From: Craspedostauros australis
Lineage: Eukaryota > Bacillariophyta > Bacillariophyceae > Mastogloiales > Achnanthaceae
Direction of reading: 5' to 3'
DNA length: 64,000 nt
Assembly (NCBI GenBank): GCA_026770025.1
Contig: JAMXDE010000011.1
Location: forward strand, 310,001 to 374,000
In this document: in pieces, positions 56,901-64,000 of the stretch
How positions within the stretch are numbered: the stretch's first letter is position 1
Layout of the letters: each line of letters starts with the position of its first letter
Program-made: the position numbers and the translations under genes
The notes under the pieces: model-generated
What the model was told of the DNA's origin: nothing
What the model saw: the letters and a program-made list of their open reading frames with translations, nothing else
Databases searched by the model: none

Positions 56901-57233
56901 ACGGACGGCGTCGACGCTCCCCTCGCAAACAACGATAGCGAGGATCACAGCGGTGACGATGAGGACGATGGCAACACCAACCCTTCGAACCTTGCTTTGG
57001 CCTCAGCAAACCAAGCGAGCATCAGGTATCGCAAATGGGGTGATGAGTTGCTGCCTCAGATCGTTGACGAGCAGAACGGCGAATGCAGACCGGACATCAA
57101 GTACCCGTCCGTCGCTCCGCCTCTGCCAGCGGAGTTCCGAGAGGCGTACGACATCCAGTGCAACCGGATTTCTCGTCGTCGACAGGAAGAGAAGCGCGAT
57201 TTGAACCTTGAAGACTGGTATGCATTTGACTAG
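53991..57233 (+). CDS. large protein of unknown function
   Basis: 1080 residues, uninterrupted. Residues 1-320 look helical and globular (MSYTVQDAEAACDGLARAVD, RQSTRILVRHIRYCFVTL, WDYLLANGCQMLDSLL). A disordered segment ~345-420 has basic HKRKRRH followed by an Asp run and Gly/Ser/Lys, possibly a nuclear signal. Residues ~520-900 are helical again, with pairs such as YEQAVHAFLTAEQLVV and LLGQAQVNRGIAYCEWGR that suggest TPR-like hairpins, then FEQAMALFYTHRFTDRHWKD. After a second acidic disordered stretch it ends RISRRRQEEKRDLNLEDWYAFD. No signal peptide or membrane segment. I do not recognise the family; a nuclear scaffold is a guess. Confidence 0.8.
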   Translation: MSYTVQDAEAACDGLARAVDRLLDRYEQRNKSGKLVPAKIRQSTRILVRHIRYCFVTLTRKRIALVALLQWYGSVVWKELVDGERLQRMDIAELTATFQHMMQVMLIAIDGMVMLTSGECRHSGDVRTAAKLKFFKSRLGTLSTRSDGYTCLYKSSATYSGFGWDEWANEDVGLHVRLCECLAPYHNKSRSNDLVWDYLLANGCQMLDSLLDQHETAMRQVHDQINELKNRVLQDLQTQLLPLQLSFRTQDKMEQFHIQLATNARTHGTSEPAISIKLQRRGDNFQVSNPLGVLPDRYTSSSDWETALPTPWSTDTQEVFVRKKVASAIAPESRPGTSSHKRKRRHAVIDDDDDDDEHEDENTSGGGRRAESGASGGGSGKDESTEHKRKINADDTPTNTAELSAKCAASSRAATKGVGLIVRVEKDHTKEEREESLNAIKQQMGVSVASMQASHDHLLEEGKQASIQNPSAAASASASASNQLRQGIHQRRGSRNGSETAASHENAYAWNDDAVIERSRKKVDAMNAILKRVHARPSIDIHEVWDAREITREANMTFGNDLLWAEDTSIAADARYEQAVHAFLTAEQLVVEQRKEHGTSLVDWDERLIERNLCLLLGQAQVNRGIAYCEWGRQYSKTKPSVASNYAKLALMHLTDANVTAKELRGMSLRDRSRLNNQPSLQHRDWAGAEVDLLHADKLEILSRRWKGIIVWTIPNDALSPAPPSSSVSTAAVAGLPLRRNTADLGREHSASVAEFEQAMALFYTHRFTDRHWKDQDVAQSIIELGMECIDSGLVASDLGHQELQRLVEHERRKKSNSDVWKQNGNIVMEHCVATFLSKCAKVRDSLQSLKQKSTCVSTLDLAMREHGVLDANDIRRQLKDLKTWWNDATTRGPAQLNQSTPNHPSITQRPFQRNELVGTPIVPVMLDSAQRYRGHHRRRQQTTHQNVGDGSTTSINHAGGDERDEFMASTDGVDAPLANNDSEDHSGDDEDDGNTNPSNLALASANQASIRYRKWGDELLPQIVDEQNGECRPDIKYPSVAPPLPAEFREAYDIQCNRISRRRQEEKRDLNLEDWYAFD

Positions 57234-57590
57234 ATCAGACCAGAGGAGTGATCACGCATGTGCCGTCACCGGTGGGTTGATTTGCAACAAACCGTAGGCG
57301 CACGTACGTGCGCCAACTGTGCTATTATCGAATACAATAGAATGAATCAATACGGGCCGCATCAATACAGGCCTGGATCAGGCAAAGGTTGTATATCCAC
57401 AAGTGGCCTATCGAGAGAGGAATGGGAACGAGTTGTTTCCTCATCCAACCCATGCCGCGCGTCCAGACGTCGCCCGTTCAGACCATCCAGCTGTTCCTGT
57501 GCACCATGTTTGGTGCCTGTCAACTGCTTGATGTTGCTGAGGTTGGAAGGCGCATGGTCCCAACATGGTAAAGTCATGGAGCAATCCGGA
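57234..57590. other. convergent intergenic region
   Basis: About 360 bp containing the 3' ends of the large unknown gene and of the small membrane protein. Nothing else seen. Confidence 0.45.
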
Positions 57591-57857
57591 TTAGAACATG
57601 TCGCCCTTCTCAAAGCGAGGCCGGATCTTGTCCCATTCCTCTCTGGTGTGCGGCCCAATTCTTGGTGCTGGCATTCGCTTGGCCTTGTTCTTTGTGATCT
57701 GATCGAGCTGCCGGATCATCTGCGACGTCCTCCTGGTGTACAACGTGAAACCCGCCGAGCATGCAATCATTCCCAGAACCACCGCTTTGCCAACGGTCTG
57801 GAACGTTTCGTTGGGCACAGATCCCTTCGGTGGTGTGTGCTGTGCTGAGTTGCTCAT
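57591..57857 (-). CDS. small single-pass membrane protein, probably mitochondrial
   Basis: 88 residues. A hydrophilic N-terminus (MSNSAQHTPPKGSVPNE) is followed by one hydrophobic segment, VGKAVVLGMIACSAGFTLY, then a basic stretch TRRTSQMIRQLDQITKNKAK and a C-terminal motif RIGPHTREEWDKIRPRFEKG. The layout resembles small inner-mitochondrial-membrane proteins with a GPxTxEEW tail, but I cannot name it. The frame starts at the first ATG and the two flanks lack coding character. Confidence 0.55.
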   Translation of the reverse strand: MSNSAQHTPPKGSVPNETFQTVGKAVVLGMIACSAGFTLYTRRTSQMIRQLDQITKNKAKRMPAPRIGPHTREEWDKIRPRFEKGDMF

Positions 57858-58509
57858 TGCGAAGCGACTTGGTTTGGCTTGGCTTCACGTGGTGTTTTGG
57901 TATTCAGTTGCTCTTCTCCTACACTCTGCGTTATTTCTCTTGTTGCTGATGCTTGATTGTGAGCATGGAAGTGATGGAGGTGGTTGTGTCTCGAACTTCG
58001 TGTGGTGGACGTCCTCTGTGGTCGCTGTTCTCTGTTGCTACTGGAGACGTGAATGGCGCGAACGATTCCGTCGTGGGAAAGAACGAAGGTGTCAAGGAAG
58101 TTCCCTTTCTTCCATTGCGTTCTTTTCGGGACTTCCGACCAAAAGGCACGATGGTATGGTCGAATGAGTCGGCTATTTTTCGCGCCACGCTAGGTTCCGC
58201 CAACTCTCCAGAGAAATTCTCTGCAAGTTCCGTCACGATCGACTCGATGCCCTCACATTGATGATGTTGTCAGAACATGGAGGAAAGTGGAGAATGAGAG
58301 ATGAAGGATGATGGAATCGTGTAGTCGTGTCATTGCAATGGATCACCACAAGAAAGGCAGGCCGACGCAAGGCAAGGCGAGGCAAGAAGAGAGAACTGAA
58401 CTTTTGCGATCGCGATGTGTGCGACATGGTACATGGAATTCGGCATCGTGCTTCGACCATTACAGATGCATTTACTACATATGTACGTCCCCAGCCTGCA
58501 CTCCACTTC
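57858..58509. other. intergenic; no supported gene
   Basis: About 650 bp upstream of the small membrane protein and downstream of HPPK-DHPS. Short frames only. Confidence 0.4.
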
Positions 58510-60426
58510 CTACTTGGTGCGGAGTATGGCATCCATTACCAATGTCGCATGCCTGGTGTCCTTGACGTTGTGGACACGCAGGACGGAGCAGGTTGGCTGA
58601 CCTGCGATGGACAACGCGGCGACGCACGAGGCGATGCTGGCGACGTCCCGTTCTTCCGCATCATCCAATTGGCAGATGGTGCCGATGAAACGCTTGCGAC
58701 TTGTTCCCAGAAGGAGGGGTGCATCGCGCGTGATGCTGCGAAAACGATCCAACTGCTTCAGCAGCAGAAGGTTGGAATCGAAGTCCTTGGCGAAGCCGAT
58801 GCCAGGATCGAGGATTTGGGACCACCGGGGAATGCCTGCGGCTTCCGCCAGTTGGGATTGCTTCAGCAACGCCATGCCGACTTCATTCACGACGTCGTCG
58901 TAATCAGTGAGGCTGTTCATGGTTTCGGGTGTGCCACGCATGTGCATGAGGATGATGGGGACGCGCAGGTCGGCGACCGTGGACAGCATATGCTCGTCAA
59001 ACGTTCCACCGGAGACGTCGTTGACGATGTCGGCACCAGCCTCGATTGCTGCCCTTGCGACGCCCGCGTGGCGTGTATCGATGGAAATAGGAACATCGGA
59101 CACCTCGCGGATGCCACGAATGATCGGCACGGTCCGTCGGATCTGCTCTTCCACCGCCACTTCCTTGGCTCCAGGCCTCGTGGATTCGCCTCCAATATCG
59201 ATGATCATCGCACCTTCCTCCTCCATCTGAACGGCGCGTTCCACAGCAACTTGGGTGGACGATGTCCACTTGCCACCGTCGCTGAAACTGTCCGGCGTGA
59301 GATTGAGAATTCCCATGATGATCGTCTGGTTGAAGGCAAGCATTCGATTCCGCGGCAACGGAACCACTCGCACCATTGCTGATTCTGCGTCATCCTCGTT
59401 ACCGTCGCTGCCATTAGCAGTTGTCTTGTCTGTGAGCAGCTGTTGGTAGAGCGCGGAGAATGACACGTTGTGTGTTGGATGGTCGTTCGTGGCGCCGGCT
59501 CCTGCAAGCTCGCACAACGGCGCGAGGACGAAGTCGCGTTCGCAGATTCGGGGGTGTGGAATGGTGAGGCCTTCCGTATCCATCGTTATTGCTTCGCGGA
59601 CGTGGGTTTTGCCCGCATCAGGATCATCGTCTTTGCTGTTGGGTATCGTGCGATCATACGTGAGGATGTCCAAGTCGACCGGCCGTGGACCGTTGCGAAT
59701 GCCGTTGGCATCCCTGCCCAGATCCTTCTCGATCTTCTTCAACCGCCGCAGGAGTGCTTCTGGTTCTAGCAGGGTCTCCACTTCGATGGCGCCGTTGAGG
59801 AACCGTGGCTGGTCCTCGACGTACATGGGAGCAGTTTCATGCAAGTAGGATGTCTGCACGAGCCTGGTTTCATTGTCACAAAGCATGCGAATTGCCGAGG
59901 CGATGTTCTCAAATCTCTGCCCGAGATTCGCACCAACCGCGATGTTGACGCGGAACGGACGGTGAACGTCATTCTCATTTGCGCTTGCACTTGAGGAATT
60001 GTACCTCCTCTCAATGTTCGTGGCGTCGTTGGTGTTTATGCTGGCATTGGTGATGCCCATGGAACTCCGCAGTGCAGCGGTGGAGCTCGTGCCATTCTTA
60101 TCGAGCGTCGTCATCACGCCATTGTCTCCACCTTGCAGCTGGTGTTGGGCACGGGGTCGGTCGAACCATCCATCATTCTGGACAGTATGCGCCACGAATG
60201 CACGACGGCACCGTCCGAACAGCCTGGACATCGTATTGGCATGCTTTGTATCTGCAACCACGCAGCAGCGAGAGAGCATGGTGTTGGCGTTGCCGTTGAT
60301 CACGATGATGATGGCCAGGAAGACGAGAGAAGGAAGCTGTGGGGATCTGGATCGCGGGTGGGGTCGTCTCCGTGTGCTTCCGGTTTGGTGATGTCGTGAA
60401 GTAGTCACGCTACTTGGCGTCATCAA
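58510..60426 (-). CDS. bifunctional HPPK-DHPS, folate biosynthesis
   Basis: Two consecutive folate enzymes in one 638-residue chain. 6-Hydroxymethyl-dihydropterin pyrophosphokinase (about 160-330) shows VGANLGQRFENI, QPRFLNGAIEVET, GPRPVDLDILTYD and LTIPHPR. Dihydropteroate synthase (about 365-630) shows IMGILNLTPDSFSDGG, IIDIGGESTRPGA, PISIDT, DIVNDVSGG, LMHMRGTPETM, DPGIGFAK, LGTSRKRFIG and RVHNVKDTRHA. Together they make dihydropteroate from the pterin, ATP and p-aminobenzoate. No aldolase (DHNA) domain is fused. The ~155-residue N-terminal extension is basic and Ser-rich with several Met candidates; MLSRCCVV or MSRLFGRCRRAFVAH would give a plausible mitochondrial presequence, as in plants. 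It is divergent from the TrmK-like gene. Confidence 0.93.
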   Translation of the reverse strand: MMTPSSVTTSRHHQTGSTRRRPHPRSRSPQLPSLVFLAIIIVINGNANTMLSRCCVVADTKHANTMSRLFGRCRRAFVAHTVQNDGWFDRPRAQHQLQGGDNGVMTTLDKNGTSSTAALRSSMGITNASINTNDATNIERRYNSSSASANENDVHRPFRVNIAVGANLGQRFENIASAIRMLCDNETRLVQTSYLHETAPMYVEDQPRFLNGAIEVETLLEPEALLRRLKKIEKDLGRDANGIRNGPRPVDLDILTYDRTIPNSKDDDPDAGKTHVREAITMDTEGLTIPHPRICERDFVLAPLCELAGAGATNDHPTHNVSFSALYQQLLTDKTTANGSDGNEDDAESAMVRVVPLPRNRMLAFNQTIIMGILNLTPDSFSDGGKWTSSTQVAVERAVQMEEEGAMIIDIGGESTRPGAKEVAVEEQIRRTVPIIRGIREVSDVPISIDTRHAGVARAAIEAGADIVNDVSGGTFDEHMLSTVADLRVPIILMHMRGTPETMNSLTDYDDVVNEVGMALLKQSQLAEAAGIPRWSQILDPGIGFAKDFDSNLLLLKQLDRFRSITRDAPLLLGTSRKRFIGTICQLDDAEERDVASIASCVAALSIAGQPTCSVLRVHNVKDTRHATLVMDAILRTK

Positions 60427-60765
60427 TTCTCTCGTTTGTCAACCAGGCGAATTGGATCTTTGCGTGTGCAATGGCTGTGCTCGATGGTCGAACGTAGACA
60501 AATTGATGCACGCTGCTATGCAATCGTTGAATAATAGAGTCTGTGGCTTCGTCTTGCTTGCTTTGTAATGACATATAATAGAAGTATGGCTACACTGCCG
60601 TCGTCGTTATTGCTTCTGTTGTTGCTGCTGTTGTTGCTCTGCTGTTGTGTGTGATTCTCGAAGTTGGCGTCAGAAGAGAAACGATTGTGGTGATGGCGAA
60701 CGCACACGAAGGCACCGGTTGGTCGTGGTTGCGCGAAGTTCTACATTCATGGGAAAAGGCTACGC
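60427..60765. promoter_or_regulatory. presumed shared upstream region of HPPK-DHPS and TrmK-like genes
   Basis: 339 bp separate the two divergent starts as drawn. It has a TTGTTGCTGCTGTTG tract near 60610-60640 and TATAATAGAAG at about 60572. No defined promoter element can be proven. Confidence 0.3.
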
Positions 60766-62163
60766 GTGCTCGCCACTCTCCCGTGTGTCCCGTTCTTCGC
60801 CAGCCAAACACGGACATCACGCTTCGGAAATTCACAACCACCAGTTCGCGCCAAAACATGTCATCAACTTTTGATGGCTGCGTCATCAGCAGTGGAGAAC
60901 CAGCAACGCGTCAACACGCTCACTCGTGCAATCACCCAATGCTCCACTGTGACCATGCGACTCCTCCCGATCCGATCGGCTCCGATGGCGCTGTGTGCCT
61001 TCCTGCATCTGCACTTGCCACGTTCGGCACTCCCATTGTCATCCAACACGAGACGAGCGTCGTCTTATCCACGCCAACGATCATTTCTCACAACATCGCT
61101 CCGGTCATCGCATCAGTCAGCATTGCAACGCGACGGTACGACTACCAAACAATGCTTCAGATTACGTTCCCAAAGACAAACGTCAGGAGGCGAAAGTTCA
61201 ATCAATCACGATGTTGGTGCGGACGTTCAAGATGATGTGACCGACCCGATCAGCAGCATCGAGCAGCAGTTCTCTAGAATCGCGAAGAAACAAAGGACGT
61301 GGAAGCGGTTGGGTCATTTGGTGGATCTTGCCGTCGATGCAGCCGCGATGCCGAAGCAGCCGCAAAAAACGACAACGGATGTGACAAGCCCAGCGCCGCC
61401 CAATGACACCATCAGCATCGCTGATGTCGGAACGGATCATGGATTGCTGGCCGTGGGCGTCGCGCTGTCGCTGCGATTCCACCAAGTCACGGGTGTTGAC
61501 GTATCCAAAGAAGCGCTCAACAATGGCGCGATTTCTCTTTTGAATCAGATACGGGCATGCGCTGACGGCGGTCGGCCTTCTGGGTGCTTGGATACTATTG
61601 ATTTCCGACACGGCGATGGATTGAATGTCCTGCAACCAGGCGAAGGCGATGCCGTCGTCATCGCGGGCATGGGGGTCAATACGATGCTGCAAATACTGCA
61701 GTTGGATGCGACACAACGGCGACAGCAACAGTCAACGCAGACCAATCTCGGGCGCATCGGCACGCGGCATCTACTGTTGCAACCTACGAATTCCAAGCCG
61801 AAGAACCTTTGTTTGCTGTACGATGCGTTGCAGCGCGATGGCTGGAAGTTAGAAGATGAGCGAATCGAGTCATTGTCCTCGAGGTGGTACCTCTCGTCAC
61901 GATTCTCAAAGCTCCATGAAGACGCATCAGCATCATCATCGCAGATGCAAGTCGCAGAAGATATCGAGACGTTGGCATTACCCGGAGAGCGATTGCTTCC
62001 CGATCCGCAAGGGCCTGTCGATGATGCGATGAGGACATGCTTCAGCCAGTACGTCGAACATCACGTCGCTTGGATTCAGAAGGATGCCAAGATTGGGGCG
62101 AGACAGAGTGAAAGCGAAGCCAAATGGTTGGAGAGGTTCCAATCTGCGCAAGAAAGCAGCTGA
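60766..62163 (+). CDS. TrmK-like tRNA (adenine22-N1)-methyltransferase, organelle-targeted
   Basis: 465 residues. The catalytic part starts near residue 175 with WKRLGHLVDLAVD, then SIADVGTDHGLLAVGVAL (SAM-binding motif I, matching ADIGTDHAYL of bacterial TrmK), QVTGVDVSKEALNNG, FRHGDGLNVLQPGE and DAVVIAGMGVNTMLQIL (motif IV region with IAGMGG-like loop), and LLLQPTNSKPKNL. It ends with a helical C-terminus that has KDAKIGARQSESEAKWLERF. Bacterial TrmK methylates A22 of tRNA. The first ~150 residues are basic and Ser/Arg-rich with several ATGs (60766, 60874, 60955); MRLLPIRSAPMALCAFL at 60955 looks like an organelle presequence. The start is therefore uncertain. Confidence 0.8.
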   Translation: MLATLPCVPFFASQTRTSRFGNSQPPVRAKTCHQLLMAASSAVENQQRVNTLTRAITQCSTVTMRLLPIRSAPMALCAFLHLHLPRSALPLSSNTRRASSYPRQRSFLTTSLRSSHQSALQRDGTTTKQCFRLRSQRQTSGGESSINHDVGADVQDDVTDPISSIEQQFSRIAKKQRTWKRLGHLVDLAVDAAAMPKQPQKTTTDVTSPAPPNDTISIADVGTDHGLLAVGVALSLRFHQVTGVDVSKEALNNGAISLLNQIRACADGGRPSGCLDTIDFRHGDGLNVLQPGEGDAVVIAGMGVNTMLQILQLDATQRRQQQSTQTNLGRIGTRHLLLQPTNSKPKNLCLLYDALQRDGWKLEDERIESLSSRWYLSSRFSKLHEDASASSSQMQVAEDIETLALPGERLLPDPQGPVDDAMRTCFSQYVEHHVAWIQKDAKIGARQSESEAKWLERFQSAQESS

Positions 62164-62634
62164 CGAAGATCGCGCCATCCATGTACAAATGCATGCCGTC
62201 ATTCGTCCTTTGCAGAATGCCGTGGCGCAAAGCTCTCGCGATAATTGTACGGAAGTGTAAGCACGCTGTGATAGTACTGCGATACGCTTGCAGTACACGC
62301 TAGCTAGCTAGCTGACTAGATGTTGTTGTTATTGTTGCAACTCAGTATTCTAATAATAATAATGATGATGGTGTATGTGCCAATCTATGATTGCCGGTTG
62401 AACGCAGTGATGTTGGAACGCATTGGTCAGACAACGATGAGCCATACCCGTATGCACGGATATGATGGTATCATTGATCGTCATTCATGCGGCCCACTGC
62501 ATTTGAGTTGAGATTACTGTTCATGCTGCCAGGTTCGTGTTCGTTGACGACAGCAGGTTGGAATATCTCGATTTCTTACAAGCGTGCTGAAAAACCATGA
62601 TGGTGATGATCGATGGTGTTTGATTTCAGCAAAA
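62164..62634. other. convergent intergenic region, likely selenoprotein 3' UTR
   Basis: About 470 bp between the two convergent genes. It should hold the SECIS element of the thioredoxin reductase mRNA (minus strand). Plus 62585-62629 has GCTGAAA and TTTCAGC arms around an interrupted stem, but I do not see the classical ATGA / AA / GA core there. A second imperfect stem-loop lies near 62430-62490. AAT/GAT trinucleotides occur near 62350-62372. Confidence 0.4.
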
Positions 62635-62671
62635 GCCCTTCAAGAACGGACGGTGCGCGTTCTCGAAGGGC
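62635..62671 (-). promoter_or_regulatory. stem-loop 6 nt after the selenocysteine UGA (SRE-like)
   Basis: Minus strand: arms GCCCTTCGAGAACG and CGTTCTTGAAGGGC pair over 14 bp with one G-U, around a 9-nt loop. The 5' arm starts directly after the TAG stop and exactly 6 nt after the TGA. Known selenocysteine redefinition elements sit at this spacing. It could instead be a 3'-end stability hairpin. Pairing is seen directly; the role is inferred. Confidence 0.55.
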
Positions 62672-64000
62672 CTAGCCTCAGCATCCGCCGGCAGCGGCAT
62701 CTTCACCGCTGCTCTTCGTGACGCTGAGAGTGACAATCTCCTCTGACGACGTCGGATGGATTCCGACTGTTCCGATGAGGTCCTGGAACTTCAATCCCTT
62801 CTTCATCGACACGCCGTATCCCTGCATGACTTCACCAGCGTTTGGTCCGAGGTAGTGGATGCCAAGCACGGAGTCATCAGTCTTGTCAACGATGACCTTG
62901 GCGAAGGCGTTGTGGTCGGCTCTGCCGAGAGACAGGGACCACTCGAGCGGCAAGAATTCGCGGTGGTACACCTCGATATCCTTGTCACCGCGCTCGGCGA
63001 TGGCGTCATCCTCGGAAAGTCCAACGCAGGCGTACTCGATTGGGGTGAACACGGTCGTGCAGATGTTGACGTAGTCCATGGCCTCGTTGCTGGCTCCGAA
63101 CAATCGGCGCATCAGCAGCACGCCGGCCTGAATGGCAACCGGTGTCAGCTCCGGACATCCCTCCATGACATCGCCGCAAGCGTAGATGTTGGGGGATGAG
63201 CTCTGCTCATGCTTGGCGATGATCTTGCCGTTCTTTGGATTCGTCTTCACTCCCAGACCGTCAAGCTTCAGCTTCTGCGTGTCGGCGGAACGACCGATGG
63301 CTCCCAGGACGGTATCGTATTCATCGCTGGTGCCATCTGAGAATGTCACCTTGATGCGGTCTCCGTCGACCTTCTCGAGCTTGGATGGCGTGACGCCCTT
63401 GCGGAACTTGACTCCATGGCCCTCCATGTTGGCACCGATCTTGTCCGCGCATTCTCTGTCGAAACCGCGGAGGAGGATGCTTCGCACGGCGACCGTGACG
63501 TCGCGTCCCATTCCGGCGAGGAAGCCAGCGCATTCCAGACTGATGTAGGATGCACCAACGCACAGCGTCTTGCCAGGATCCTTGTCGTGGAAGAAGATGT
63601 CATCGGAGGAGACAGCGAGCTCGCCTCCCTCGCAGTCCAGCGGTGTCGGGCGGCCTCCCACCGCAACCAGGAAGCGGGACGCCGTGAGTGTTCCTTCGCG
63701 TCCCTTCTTGTCAATGGTCTCGACCGTGTGCTCATCCTTGAAGGCGGCGAGCTTGTTCATGTAGCTGACCTCCTTCTCCCGCAGCGCGATGCGGTACTTG
63801 AAGTTCAAGCTGCGGATGTAGTTCTGGATATTCTGCTTCACCGTGTCCCAGTCGGTGTTGGTTTCTGGTGCCTTGATCTCGCCGTCGCCATTACTTGTGG
63901 AGACCTCGTTGATGCGGATGCCGAATGCCGCCGCATCTTCGTGGATGGACTCGCGAATCTGGGCACCGATGTGGAACAACTTCTTCGGGATGCAACCGAC
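62672..64000 (-). CDS. thioredoxin reductase, selenoprotein with C-terminal Gly-Cys-Sec-Gly (partial, 5' end off window)
   Basis: Reduces thioredoxin using NADPH and FAD. The window begins in VGCIPKKLFHIGAQ, the second half of the CVNVGC redox motif of the large (glutathione-reductase-like) thioredoxin reductases. Then come FLVAVGGRPTP, the NADPH-binding region with CVGASYISLECAGFLAGMG (GxSYxxLE), YDTVLGAIGRSADT, IYACGDVMEGCPELTPVAIQ (FAD) and GIHPTSSEEIVTLS with the catalytic His-Glu pair. The chain reaches AAAGGC and then TGA (62678-62680), GGC, TAG (62672-62674). Read with TGA as selenocysteine, the end is GCUG, identical to animal and algal selenoprotein thioredoxin reductases. A conventional stop at TGA would remove the last redox residue. 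A hairpin follows directly. Confidence 0.9.

Noticed and set aside
62585..62629. Hairpin with GCTGAAA/TTTCAGC arms as the SECIS element
   Set aside because: No ATGA/GA non-Watson-Crick core or AA apical motif could be placed, so it is not claimed as SECIS.
62635..62671. Bacterial-type rho-independent terminator
   Set aside because: The hairpin followed by TTTT looks like one, but all genes here are nuclear eukaryotic; a 3' UTR or selenocysteine-related role is more sensible.

Overview
The window is nuclear DNA from a diatom. The clearest marker is a silicon transporter (5.7-7.3 kb, minus strand) with the EGGQ, GRQ and EGMQ signatures of the SIT family. Several gene products begin with a signal peptide followed by an AF/AW-type (ASAFAP-like) cleavage context, as expected for a red-derived complex plastid; two of these also carry a twin-arginine thylakoid signal. 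Genes are mostly single-exon, and the three introns I could place are short (151-300 bp, GT-AG). I cannot name the species.

Layout. 0-2.2 kb: C-terminal end of a sulfite/nitrite reductase and a sulfotransferase-like membrane protein with two frameshifts. 3.5-5.3 kb: a 16-repeat ankyrin protein. 5.7-7.3 kb: the silicon transporter, with one frameshift and one apparent in-frame deletion. 7.9-12.2 kb: a Tat-type thylakoid-lumen NTF2-like protein and a plastid-type alpha/beta hydrolase. 14.6-16.3 kb: an ankyrin-BTB pseudogene. 16.8-19.5 kb: a plastid saccharopine-dehydrogenase-like gene with two nonsense codons and a second lumen protein. 20-24.5 kb: a charged coiled-coil protein, a MYB-like protein and a low-complexity protein. 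26.7-32.2 kb: a full ABCC transporter and an NSE1-like SMC5/6 subunit.

32.6-47 kb is an accessory region. It holds an A-B-A stack of three TA-flanked, palindrome-rich inverted-repeat elements, decayed fragments of a locus that is also present at 42-47 kb (ankyrin-BTB gene, a second unknown gene, trypsin), and a frameshift-riddled coiled-coil pseudogene with internal tandem duplications. It ends in an intact, probably GPI-anchored trypsin.

48.4-64 kb is gene-dense again: a large acyl-AMP ligase / carrier protein / membrane beta-helix fusion, a 1080-residue protein of unknown function, a small membrane protein, bifunctional HPPK-DHPS for folate synthesis, a TrmK-like tRNA methyltransferase and a thioredoxin reductase running off the right edge.

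The most striking point is that the thioredoxin reductase frame ends Gly-Cys-TGA-Gly-TAG, the signature of a C-terminal selenocysteine. A 14-bp hairpin starts exactly 6 nt after the TGA, at the spacing of a selenocysteine redefinition element. Many genes carry single-base shifts in G runs, so some apparent pseudogenes may be sequence errors. All coordinates and motifs come from reading the sequence; no database search was possible.
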